Source of the DNA: Eretmocerus hayati
Taxonomy: Eukaryota > Arthropoda > Insecta > Hymenoptera > Aphelinidae
Assembly: GCA_029851415.1 (NCBI GenBank)
Contig: CM056744.1
Location: 62,676,172 to 62,740,171 of the forward strand
Reading direction: 5' to 3'
Length of the DNA: 64,000 nucleotides
The first letter of the stretch is position 1. Each line of letters begins with the position of its first letter. Positions 46,134 through 57,487 of the stretch are shown here, piece after piece. The translations under genes and the position numbers were made by a program. Under the pieces are notes generated by a model. It made no database searches and was not told the DNA's origin. It was given only the letters and a program-made list of their open reading frames with translations.

Positions 46134-48597
46134 ATGAGTACTCAGAAGGCAGTTCCTCCAAAAGTTCCTAAAAAACGCGCAAGTGCACCTAGAACAAATG
46201 TCAAAGCAAAGCAAGCTAAGGCAATGGCTGATACTAATCTAGGTATGGTGTGAGTTTCCTAGACCTTACTTTTGGATGAATGAGTTTCATCCCAATAGAA
46301 TCACTCGATAACATTTCTATACATGTACTGTGATGACCGATGGAATTTTGTTGCTTTGTCAAGTTGTATCAATTGCAAATTTTTCACTCTCACAGATCTT
46401 CGAGGTAATAGTTTTCAATCACCACCATCGTTTGTCGTACCACCAAATCAGACTAACACTTTCATCCCCTTCCATAACCTGAGTGAGTATTGGTTGTCAG
46501 CCTTTTAAAATATTTTGAACTGTGTCATCAATTATTATTGGTGTGTTTCAGATCAAAACTCTGCACTCGCTCACCAAGCTATCATGCAGAATAACGCACT
46601 CAATCAAATACAGATGATGCGTATGCCAACAATATCTCAGTCTGAACCGTCTCCAAGAATTGCAAGGATCATCAGCATTGCAGATCAAAGTAAATATCTT
46701 TGACCGATATAAGAAATACAATTTGGATAATCTGACCCTGTGTTATTTACAGATGGACAACCTCTTTTATTTCCAAATGCTATGCAACCTGATCAAATGC
46801 CATGTGTGACTGGAGCAAACGGTGAGAAATGCCTTTTCACTTCGAAGCATGAACAGCATGTAAGAATTGTCACATTTTGTACAAATGCTATCAGTTTATA
46901 TGGCCCTTTTGATGAATTTTAGGTTCTGTGACAGTAACTTCGCCTTTGAGCGTCAGTAACGTAAATGCACAGATAGAACAAGGTACTACGAAAGATTTTA
47001 TATTTCATTTATTTTGATCAAATTTCAATTGTGCCTACTATGTGTTAAAATATGAGTATTTTCAAAGTATGTTCATACTTTCAGTGAGTCTCTAGCATTA
47101 CTCGATATCCTCTTTCAGCCACTTCAATGATGTTGAACGAAAATTTTTCTGGTTCAACCACCATCGATACTGATCAAAGTATCAATCGTGAACAAGTTCA
47201 TCTCACGCCTGAAGTAATCGTTGATGGTGAATTGGGAATTGAAGGGGTCAAAGATGGTTCGACACATCAAACTGAAACTGAAACTCCCTTACTTGAAGAA
47301 TCAGCCGGCTTTGCTGATCTTATAAGTAAGTTGATCTCCTGCCATATACGGATGCTATAATGATTATTTCAAGTAATTCAATGCCGTAGAAGCCTGTCAC
47401 CATAAATTTATCTCTCCAATTTTGCGGTATTATTTACAGATGCAATGAACAGAATGACAGTCGCAGTTCAAGCTCAAACTCAACAATTAGTATGTTATAA
47501 TAATCTACTGAGAGATAACAATGCCAATATACTGAAACTCCAAGAAGCGATTGACAATAGACCTTGTGGCAAAGTTGGTACCACTGTTGAAACGAAACCT
47601 GCTCCGCCACAAAATGTTCTCCCAAAATTACCCTTGAAAAAAGTATCACAGCTCAAACAGCTCAGTATTGATATCATGACGAATCCACTCGTTAAGCCTC
47701 AGCTGGTAGGTACCTATGTTATAAGATATTTTGATACAAGGTTGTAAATCTTTCATTTCGCATTCGAGTGATGGATTCGCCACCCAAGCTGCAGGCAAGG
47801 GTCAGAATCATGACGAGGGTGTGTAATGTAGATTTTACCCTCGTGTATCACACTATAATTCTTTAGCTATATAGGGTACATTTACAACTTGCTATTTTTA
47901 CAGGCTAAAGTTGCTCGTAAGCCTGGTGGAGATGATGCGACAGAAAAAGTGAAAAATGGCATGAAAAAAATTATGACTCATCGCCTCGGAAGACTGTATA
48001 ATTGGACTGGAGTTAAAGGGGGGAAGAATTTTGGTGAAATGGATGTAGCAAAAAAACTGAGAGGTAAGGAAATTGCTTCACTTATTCTGGTCGATAGTAA
48101 TCAACCGTAAAAGTCATGTGATTTTCAAACTACTTATTCCAGATATATTCATGGATATATGCAAATGCGATGAAAAAAGATCTAGGAAGCTCATTGCATA
48201 TTGGTTGCGCAGAGCTGGAGAAGAACACAGGAGAGATTTGAGTAGGAATCCAGAACTCGCAGATGAGTCTTCAGCTGATGACGAGAGTGGACCCCAAAAC
48301 AAGAATCCGTCTGTGTCTAGAAAAGTTTCCAAACACAGACAACAAAAAAGCCAAGTCATCAACGATGTGCGACCTCTTCAATCGACACTTGAGGAACAAT
48401 CTACAATCTCCGAAAATAACGATATTCTTGGGGATAATTCGGACGAGCCGCAAGATTCGGACGATCCGCAAGATTCGGACGAGCCGCAAGATTCGGACGA
48501 TCCGCAAGAGTCTGAAACTGAAGATAAAGTGACTGATGGAGAAATCAGTGATACAGAGGCGGAGGGCGAACATGATCCCGAGGAAGTTCAAAACTGA
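46134..48597 (+). CDS. Second transposon gene, nine coding exons, DUF4806-like C-terminus
   Basis: Exons 46134-46242, 46396-46482, 46552-46689, 46753-46821, 46923-46982, 47119-47325, 47440-47705, 47904-48063 and 48143-48597 all have GT-AG borders and consistent phases, and sum to 1551 nt (516 residues). The start MSTQKAVPPKVPKKRASAPR is basic. The middle is Asn/Gln-rich, with one helical block (LKLQEAID). Exons 8-9 read IMTHRLGRLYNWTGVKGGKN, FGEMDVAKKLR, DIFMDICKCD, resembling the DUF4806 domain that often accompanies such transposases in arthropods. The tail is acidic, with four 18-bp units (DEPQDS/DDPQDS) at about 48442-48515. It may bind the subterminal arrays as TNPA does in plants; that is inference. 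Confidence 0.75.
48442..48515 (+). repeat. Coding 18-bp minisatellite
   Basis: Four tandem units encoding alternating DEPQDS and DDPQDS/DDPQES in the acidic tail of the second gene. In frame, so copy number can change without breaking the gene. Confidence 0.85.
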
Positions 48598-48726
48598 CCA
48601 ATCAATAATAGTTGCTTGTTCGCATGCATTATACTAGTATCATTACATCAACCTTTCTAGAGATGATTGTACATGACTCATTTCTAAGCTTTGTTTTGAG
48701 GTCATCATTTTTATACCTAAAGAATT

Positions 48727-49190
48727 TGAATAATCGTTAATCATACGTTGTTTGAGTTGAAAATTGAAGCTTGTGTGTGACTTATTTCTAAGTTTTATAT
48801 TCAATTTATCACAAAAAATGTATTTTCATGTCTGAAAAATCGGTTGATTGCGAATCGTACGTTATTTGAATTGAAAATTGACACTTGTATGCGACTTATT
48901 TCTAAGTTTTGTATTCAATTTATCACCAAAAATGTATTTTCATGTCTGAAAAATCGATTGATCGCGAATCGTACGTTATTTGAATTGAAAATTGACACTT
49001 GTATGCGACTTATTTCTAAGTTTTGTATTTAATTTATCACCAAAAATGTTGTTTCATATCTGAAAAATCGATTGATCGCGAATCATACGTTATTTAAGCT
49101 GAAAATTGACACTTGCGAGTATTGTGCATTGGGTACATCAGAAACAATATATTTTCATACCTGAAGAAATTAAATATCTGCAGTCATACG
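48727..49190. repeat. 114-bp tandem repeat, about four units
   Basis: Starts at 48727, 48841, 48955 and 49069 (CGATTGATCGCGAATCGTAC block, GTATGCGACTTATTTCTAAG block). The central two units are nearly identical; the last is truncated and diverged. It lies just after the second gene's stop, so it may form part of its 3' UTR. Confidence 0.85.
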
Positions 49191-49239
49191 TTATTTAAGT
49201 GACCTTTCAAAAAACAGCATGCATTTGATATTTATGAGT

Positions 49240-49624
49240 ACGTTCTGAGAACGTCGCTGATGAGGCGTTCCATGGAGGTCCTTGCGAAGACGTTCTAGGA
49301 ACGTTCTCAAATCATCTCCCCGCGACGTTCATGTTACAGAGAATTTGTCCCGGAGACGTTCTAGGAACGTTCTCAAATCGTCTCCCCGCGACGTTCATGG
49401 AACGTTCCCAGTCCATTTTTTTGCGTCAAAATCTTGCTTGTTACAATTACGTCTAAGTAACGTCGAAGGAACGTTCCATAGGAACGTCCCTGGGCTGGAA
49501 ATAGGACGTCGCCTGAACGTTCCCTGAACGTCGTAGGAACGTCGTAGGAACGTTCATAATTTGTTCCAAGGATGTCGCTTGCGACGTCCCGGGACGTTCC
49601 AGGGACATGAAAATGCTAGCTGGG
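49240..49624. repeat. Right subterminal array and terminal inverted repeat of the CACTA-like element
   Basis: Palindromes GGAACGTTC, GACGTTCTAGGAACGTTC (twice, 66 bp apart at about 49288 and 49354) and GGAACGTCGTAGGAACGT, ending in the inverse of CCCAGCTAGCAT at 49613-49624. Motif shared with the left array. Confidence 0.82.
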
Positions 49625-50837
49625 AAGTGAAGCTAAGGAGCGGACCGTCGGATCGTAACTACTCCAAATTGCGCGGAAAAGGACTAAAGGCGCGACTCGT
49701 GAGCCGTGTGCTAAAATCACAAAGGATGAGTTCAACGGCACGAGCGTTAAGAAATTTGGAGTTTTCTAGAAGTATTCAAATTCAAGTTTGAGGAGACGTG
49801 AGTGGCTAAAACAGTCCCCAGTTCATGAGAATTTGAACTGGTTGAATTCCAAACTTGACAAGACATGAATCTATAGTTTCATCATATGTTTTGAACTCCT
49901 CCCAGCACACTAAACCATCACAATTATCGTGCATAGCCCCAAAATCTCTTCTGTATTGTATGCTCAATTAGTTTTTGAATCAACGATTTCACCATCCCAC
50001 TTGGTTGTGAGTTTGAACCGTATACTCTAGACATGTCATATCGTCTTGTTCGATTTCGCGAATATCGTTTTCATTCGACATTCAGTTCAGATTATTAAAA
50101 TGCGATAGAGATGTCTCATCAAGAATTCGCGCGTCGAGCGGTTTTCATCAATTTCATATTATACGGGCAAATCTCAGGAACTATGCGATTTCGACTTTGA
50201 AATTTCGAGAATTTCCAGAACGGCAGCACACCTCCCATGGACTTCTCTTTGATCCAAGTAATGCTCAAACAATGATGGAATGCTTGCGTAAATCACTTTG
50301 GAGCTCCGCCGTGGATTTGTGAGGGGACAGAAGATTTTCCCATGTATTTGAACGGGAGCCTCATATTTCCGTAATTCTAATTGGCTCATGTGTATGTGAA
50401 TACATGGCATCCGCGGTATTGAAATAGAGAAAAGAAAATAAGTTTAATAGTTTACAGTGTCTCCTGAAGGTCTGTGGTACAAATGAAGATGTGCCTCAGC
50501 CGCCGAAACACTCATTTTCGACATTTGTCAATCCTCACAACCCTCGCATCACGACCGAGGTGATACTGTAGTAGGGGCGATTCTCATAGTCATTTTTGAG
50601 GTATGAAAATTAGTTGACACGTGGTTTCATTCCCAACGGAATCGAAATTTTCGTGTGCTAAACGGAAAACGGGGTTTGACCCCATTTACGCAAACATAAC
50701 TTCTCTCATTTTAAGCCGCATTGTCATGCGAAATCGAGCACACTATCGTTCTTGGGCTAGATATGTAGGTTTTTGGATGTAGAAAAAGATGTCGTTCCTA
50801 CAGATATGGAACATTTACCGCCCCCAGTGCTGCATCC
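49625..50837. other. No gene recognised
   Basis: Flank of the transposon. No convincing frame or repeat identified. Confidence 0.45.
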
Positions 50838-51600
50838 ATTAGAATGAATGAATGAATGATAACCTTTATTAGCCCAATGGCAAAATACAAAAATACAGTA
50901 GCATATGAAAATATGTCACTCTTACATAATGAATACATTGAATCTATAAAAAAAATTGTCATTTTGGTTAAGGCTATAGGAATTATCACAGGAAGTGACT
51001 AGTCATCTTGAGGCATCGTAAGATGCATAACAGTCATGAAAAAGAAAAGGAAGAAGAAGTCACGTTTTCATATACATATATCAGTCTTCACAAGAAAGAT
51101 TAAGGAAAAAGAAACATTCTTACGTTTGGAAAAACATATGAAAAAGACATGGGCCCACAGTAATATCACAGGAGTCTCAGTTCGGTAGCGAGAAAGCCAC
51201 GCATAACTGTTCTGAAGTAGAAATTATCAATTGAAACGGGCTCATGCTTATTATAATTTAAAGATTAAAGTAATGCCTTTTCTCTACATCAATTCTCTGG
51301 GAAGACTGTTTTAACAGGAATGACTTTTCGAATAATGATATCTTCCCAAGCTGCCGAAAGCCCGGAGGGAGAAAGTTCTTTAACTAAGCATATTGGACCT
51401 GGAAAGATTTTCTTCCATATTCAAGTCTCATACTGCGAACTTTGAGGACCCGCTCTTCCAGATCACCCCGTGCGGAGCGTTCGGGTCGGTACCTGGTAAA
51501 CTTCGCAGCTAAATAGCCAGGTTCTCCTAAGTGCATGATTTTATCCATCGTAGGAGTCACGTGACATCGATTTGAATCGGGGGTCTTTCGCGGGCACATT
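50838..51600 (-). mobile_element. LINE 3' end with (ATTC)n tail
   Basis: On the minus strand, 51600 to about 51270 reads a LINE C-terminal pattern (VRSMRLEYGRKSFQVQYA, then after an in-frame TAG FLPPGFRQLGKISLFEKSFL). Non-coding sequence follows to TTGGGCTAATAAAGGTTATC and a short CATT repeat at 50840-50860, a typical LINE tail. Five-prime truncated. Not obviously the same family as the 584-20600 LINE. Confidence 0.6.
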
Positions 51601-54600
51601 TTTAATTATTTATTATAAATCGAATATTGCCCCTAAAATTATTCTGTTTTGGCCAAAAACCCTCTCGTAGTCCGCGCTTTCGAATGCATATTTTATATTG
51701 GTAAACGCTCGACCATGCAAGTTCCCTATTTCGAGTCCGAGCAACTTGCGAGCCTTCGCGCTCAAACATTTTTGTTTGAAATGTCAAAATTAGTTACATC
51801 GAATGTGAAGGATATTATACCAATGTGTATTGATTGAGTAAACTATATCTCGTACTCTTTCAAACTATTATATTATAATGTGCTTTGAATTTTCTACCTG
51901 TACTACATAGCGTATTAATCTAAGGTACCACCAATGAACAAATCTAATCTCGTATAATCTTTCATTTCTGCGACATTCGTTACTCATCCGCGCTCCTCTG
52001 CTCGAACAATTCCCATTATCTTCAACTCATTGTCCACACTATATCCAGATGGTCGCGTTGATAGTTCTTGTTCCGTAACCACGTTTCCTCGCGTCCTCCC
52101 ACCACATCCCTCTTCAATGTATATGAGCGATTCTGCGAAAACTTCCTCCCAATATGTCTCGACTTGTCGTGGCGTCTACGCGTTCTCAATCGATTGTGCG
52201 AAACACGTTTCTTGTGTATTTTTTTGTATTCCCTCTCGGCATAAAGTCATATTAGACCTGCTTGAGGTTCCAGTCTCGAAAATTGCCAATTAGGGGTCAA
52301 AATGTCACTCCCGTACCTCACAATTCGGCGTCCAAGGTCTTGGTATGAGGATATACGGTTGCTGAAGGACTACCCCACAAGAAGACATCAAATTCAGGTA
52401 TATTTTGAACATGTTTTCATAGTTCAGAAGTCGCATCTAGGTCGTTTACCCGGTCAACGCTGTACATGATGTCTCTGGATTCGTGCCAAAATTACTGTTT
52501 TGGAAATATGTGGTGCATGAGAGCGTCAATCGACTTGTAAGCATTCGCTCATGGGCACATTTTGATCCTCTTGCTTCAAACTATCAAACAGCTGCGGTAT
52601 AAACATGTATAACTTCACTTCCGAGAAGTGGCGGCGTGTTCTTCTCTGAAAAAGTGCCGCGGTGAATAAGAGTGTCATTTCCGGATCCATCTCGCAACAC
52701 GGTTGGAACATTGATGATCTAACTCCTTGTTCGACTTTCTGCAAGGATTCAGTGTGCAAAAAACCACGCTAAGCAGAATAAGCGATTCGTTAACTCCCCG
52801 ACCTGTATTTACTGATCAAACATGAAATATCATTCCGGTATCTGTAATTTCCGTGGCCAAGTCGCGATCACGAGCTGAGCTCTTATGGGATTTGACATGC
52901 AAAAATTTTGTCCAACCTCCAATACTTCTTAGTTTCAATCCTCACTCTATATGACATCAGTGGTGGAAAAATCCACCTTACGAGCCCCGAAGTTCAGTTT
53001 TTTCTTTTGTCCATTTTTGAATCTAATGCGTGCAAGTTTTCGCGGAACGGCTCATGTCTCGTTTACTTCCTTCTCTACTCATCTCGTGATTGATGTATAC
53101 CTTTGTCCATGTTGATCGATATCTTGTGCTCGTTACATTCCACTTCCCCAAAGCTAGCCCAGGTGAGCTGTGCCAGATGCAAACAAATAACCTCATCAAA
53201 GAATACTTTTCTTGTCTCTATGTGTCACCGCAGTATGAATCATATGGCACTCTCCGTTCTTGAGAAATTGAGTCTTGGGCTGGTGAAAGCTGGATTCAGC
53301 ACAGAGATTAAAATAAAAATAGAAGGGTAAGGCAGAATCAACATATGATGCATTGCCGCATCCGCCGAATCGATATATGACCCATCCCGCTCTCTCATGA
53401 GGGGATATGCCTCTGAAGGAATCGTTATGCCAAAAATCGCAACGCCCGCGTAAAAAATCGCTTGGTGGCCCAGCTGTACCATCAAATGTACAAGAACTGA
53501 TCATTCCTGTGATGTTCCAAAAGATTCTACGTGGTAAGGGATCCCTGTTCCGAGATTTTTTTCGCGAAAACGAATGAATTTAAATATGTATTACAGTCGA
53601 GAATCTCGAATCATTGAGACAATGCGGAGTGTGGTAATCTGATGGAACATTTGACTCAGCGCCTCCGATTTTCGAATTCTATCCGCGGCCGTCATGGAGG
53701 AAATTTGATCTGATCAGTATATCGTCCCTGTCTACGGAGAACTTCATATCTTGACCGCCCTACGGAGGGTGGCTTATCTTTCGTGGAGACTAGCGTATCT
53801 CGCCGTCCCACCCGAAAACCAGCACATCTCGGCTCAATCGCGAAGATTAGCACGTTTGGCGTATACTATAACACTTGAAAACTGAGAAAAAAGTATCACG
53901 TCTTCGAAAAGTAACACTCGTCAAAAACACACGAAGACTCGCTATTAAAATATCCGTCTACGAAGACTAACACATTGTAAAATTGGAGACAAAGACTCAC
54001 ACGTCTCAATAACTGGCATGTATGTGAGCGCTTTTCCTTGAGGAATTTATCACAATACATGAGAATTATACATCTACGGGAGTTACGTGTTTACGAAATT
54101 TTGGGAAGTGTTGGCCTTTGGTGAACGTTAGTACTATCAGGGTAAGGGCTTGTAGATTTTCATCGCACCCGTGTTTGATGGGATGATTGTTATTAATAGA
54201 TCAGGGAATACAGTAAATGTCATTCGTTTTCGTCATCAAATTTCGAGCTCATATTCCATTCAATCGAACAGTTTGTACTAAAATTTTGAGGACAATCTTC
54301 AAGATGAATATCGGGGGAAGAAAACAACAACTCAAGTAGAACCTGGGAGTGACTACCATAGTTTACCGAATCAAGCCAAAGACGAGGACCAGATGATTTG
54401 TAACTTTCGGGATTTATCCGAAATCAAGAAGGACTAGATATATCCATCATTGATGATGATTCCTCAGGCGTGAGTGATATTTGACCTACAGTTTTGACTA
54501 ATATTCAATAAGATATATAAGGAATACTGAACGGACAATGAGTCTCACGAGAAAACGTTCGAAGGGCATCAGTTCCTTTCAAGTCATCTTGACCGACTAT

Positions 54601-54777
54601 GGAAATCAAAATATGAACATTTAGGATAGCAAAAAATTTTGAGAAATTATCTCGAGCCCCGGGATGCAAATAAAAATTCGCCTTGATAGTTTTTCCGCGA
54701 AAGATTTCTCGAAGACATTTCCTCTGAAATTTTCGTAGTTCGGTAACAACTCCAGATTCCGAGTTGGCCATTACATA
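51601..54777. other. No gene recognised
   Basis: Mostly AT-rich with scattered short frames. A decayed reiteration of the type CGAAGACTAACAC occurs around 53780-54010. The minus-strand frames at 53196-53504 overlap each other in different frames and match no family I know. Confidence 0.45.
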
Positions 54778-55370
54778 CAGTACCCATCAAAATAAATGGA
54801 ACACGGGCTACTTCACAAAACAGCGATTACTCGGACGTCCTTGAGTCTACGGCAATTTTACAAAGAGCGTTTGTAAGATGAGAAAAAAAGCTCTCAATTC
54901 AGGTCTTCCAAAAATCTTTCCAACCCAAAACTCATGTTCTTGATTGGCTCCGAAAAGTGAAAAATTCTCCCTTTCAATCACTCATCGATCATTTATCGAG
55001 AAATTATGATGGAGTGGAAATCTTTGCGGGATCTTGTAGCTCTCTCCAAGACCTTCAAAATCGTTTTTTCAATTAGTCTACGGTTTTTTAGCACCCAAGT
55101 TACGAGCAATCGACTGAGAGCAAATTCACTCGCGGTGAGTGTAGCGGAGATACAAAAAAATGCGTAATCAACGATTTCGACGTGAAATCTTCCAAACATC
55201 ATAGAATATGAATCAGTTATGTTTCAGAACTCACTCAAAACGACCTCAGAAAGCTTGAAAAAGAAAAAGCTCATACCTCTAGATCACCAGTACCCTCAAC
55301 CCGCACCAACTTCTCTTTGCCAGATCACTTGTAACTCGGGTGAAAAAACCCGTAGAGTAATGTATAAAAA
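54778..55370. mobile_element. Half-copy of the CAGTAC-ended hairpin family
   Basis: Starts TA, CAGTACCCATCAAAATAAAT and GGAACACGGGCT, the same terminus as 21380 and the inverse of 27878. The next 200 bp match 21390-21590, and 54980-55360 matches 27210-27560. It lacks the second arm. Shows the family is repeated locally. Confidence 0.75.
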
Positions 55371-55759
55371 ACACACCCTGGAACTCTAGTCGAAGCTTCT
55401 TGATATTTTAGTCTCACGCATTATGAAGAGAACGTGGGAAATACGCGCAACCTTTCAGGAGCAATTGCTTTCTTTCTTCCAGACTAGCTATAGCACTTTC
55501 GCCGAGTACGAAGTCCTGATGAAGACCTAGAATTGATATAATTTCAGAATTGAACTAATTGAGAACTGAATAACAGTGGACGAGAGTACTCACTTGAAAG
55601 AAAAAATAGTTCAGTTCTATTGTTCTTTCCAGGCTTCGGTTGTCCTGGAACGACATTTTCTACTCGGGTAGTACCCCGAGCAGGAGCGATTCTTCCCTGT
55701 GGTATGAACATAACTCGAGCGGTTACTGAAATGAATTTCTTTGGGCCTTTTTTATGCAC
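55371..55759. other. Possible additional minus-strand exon, uncertain
   Basis: A minus-strand frame (55759-55600) reads VTARVMFIPQGRIAPARGTT and more, up to a GTGAGTAC donor-like site. An in-frame stop precedes it, and the next gene's stop falls at 55760-55762, so I do not join them. Could be a decayed exon of another gene. Confidence 0.25.
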
Positions 55760-56640
55760 TTATCCATAGCTGACAAGGTTCACGGTGCTATCCTTCGTCA
55801 GATGCATCTGTTGAACAAAAGTCCGAGACGATAAATTAATGTTACTCTGTCACTGCAGAAGATTCGATATAGGAGGCGTAACAGGGTTATGGGAAAGATT
55901 TGAGACGAACTTTGTACAATATGTATGATCAAACGGAAGATTCGGAAAGAATACTCACTCGCTGATCAACGACTCTATAACGGTAGGTCACACGGTCTGG
56001 GTAAAATGGCCCACCTTTCGTGTGATATAGCTCGTAAACCGTGATAGCGAGTTCTCTCTTGGACCGTACATCTCGTTGTACCGTACCTACAAAAAAATCA
56101 TCACATAATGTTCATTGTGGTCACGTGAATACGAAGAAAGTTATTTCACGAATCTGATTCTCAATACAAAAATGGAGTGGAGTAATTTAAATTTGAATAT
56201 TGTGGTGACACATTGTGAGGTTATGTATCAGGGAAGGACTTGGTCACTAGGAAGACTATGTAATAGAATCCAAATGAATGATGAAACTTTCATCAGTTCC
56301 TCGGCAATCCATCCGATCTGGACGGTTGTAGCCATCAGATTCCATGCGACCTCAGCAATTTCACCACATGAGCTTTGTGACGTTGTCTTTCTCCCATACT
56401 CATTTCATTACCTTGATCATTTTGATCCCTATAGGAGATATGAGCTCTGTTCCGATAGGCACGTAGTCGCTGATTATTCCTCTCGTCTCTCAAAGCTTGG
56501 AGTCTGTGTTGATCTTCTGCTTCAATTTGAGCTCGTTGCTCCACCTCGATACTATGTCGAGCTGTCATCTGCGATTCATGTTGTGAACCGGGATGAGCTC
56601 CATTGCTAGCTCCATCTACCACTCCATCTTGCAATTCAAT

Positions 56641-57110
56641 AGGCATCTTGCATTTTTTTGAATAAAGGTTTGGCAAATTCGAGCAAATCGAGATCGGTTG
56701 GGTGCCATTGGAAAAAAATCCCCAAAAATGTTTTTCATCTCGCGCAATTTGTTTGAAAGTCTGATGACTTGCGCTGTGTGACGTCACTCCGACAAAGTCG
56801 TCGACTGCCGCTATTGTATGGCGTCTTGCAATTTCTTTGATCCCTCCAGAGAAAGGTTTGGCAAATTCGAGCAAATCGAGACAAGTATTGTGCAATTGAA
56901 GGAAAAACCCAAAAATTTTCTTTGTCTTGCGCAAATTGTTTGACAGTAAAATGACTTGCACCGTGTGACACAATTGTCTGACTTTCAAACAATTTGCGCA
57001 AGTTGTAAACAATTTTTAGAAATTTCTTCCCAATTGCACCTTACTCATCTCGACTTGCTCGAATTTGCCAAACCTTTTCTTTGGGGGGTCAAAAAAAATG
57101 CAGGATGCCT
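56641..57110. mobile_element. 470-bp foldback MITE inside the exon
   Basis: Ends AGGCATCTTGCATTTTTTT (56641) and the inverse of AGGCATCCTGCATTTTTTT (57110). Possible 2-bp duplication AT. Inner blocks TTTGGCAAATTCGAGCAAAT occur twice forward (about 56668, 56857) and once inverted (57058-57073), and the ACTTGCGC..GTGTGAC block twice. No coding capacity. Confidence 0.75.
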
Positions 57111-57487
57111 ATTGTGGATGACCGTCGATGTAGATCCTCATTTGAGTGATGAATGAAATCCGTTCGAGAGTCCTCACTGCGTTGAGATAGTCGAACTGAG
57201 GAGTTTTGATTAGCTCCAGTTGGCAGATTTGGTAAATCCACATTTCCATGAGAAGTTGTACAACCGAGACGTGTATTCAACAAATCGAGCTGCACCGTGC
57301 ATGGTCTCGCTGGAAGGATCAGTGGGGTCAATCTAGAAGGCGAAACAGAATGTGATGTTTGGCTGTTCTCAGTTTCATACGACTGAAGCGATGACTGTTC
57401 ATTGTTTCCTAAGACCTTGGAGAATAAACAGTGATCACTTCCATCTGAATCTTGAAGAGACTTCTGTACTTCGGTAGGGAAGATATT

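Larger units (their letters stand above)
41581..49624 (+). mobile_element. Complete two-gene CACTA-like (EnSpm-type) DNA transposon, 8.04 kb
   Basis: The left end CCCAGCTAGCATCGCATGTT and the right end (inverse of CCCAGCTAGCATTTTCATGT) are matching terminal repeats that continue as TGGAACGTC. The flanking bases are AA on both sides, a possible 2-bp duplication. Inside lie subterminal repeat arrays full of AACGTT/GACGTC palindromes, an intact tnp2-like transposase (43610-45811) and an intact nine-exon second gene (46134-48597), both on the plus strand. Two genes plus large subterminal arrays is the CACTA plan (transposase plus an array-binding protein). The superfamily is inferred from the transposase; the ends do not begin CACTA. 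Confidence 0.8.

Noticed and set aside
48271..48591. 106-residue minus-strand frame rich in R, L, I and V
   Set aside because: It is the antisense of the acidic tail and its 18-bp repeats in the second transposon gene.
50798..50989. 63-residue hydrophobic minus-strand frame that looks like a membrane segment
   Set aside because: It falls in the LINE 3' untranslated end and tail.
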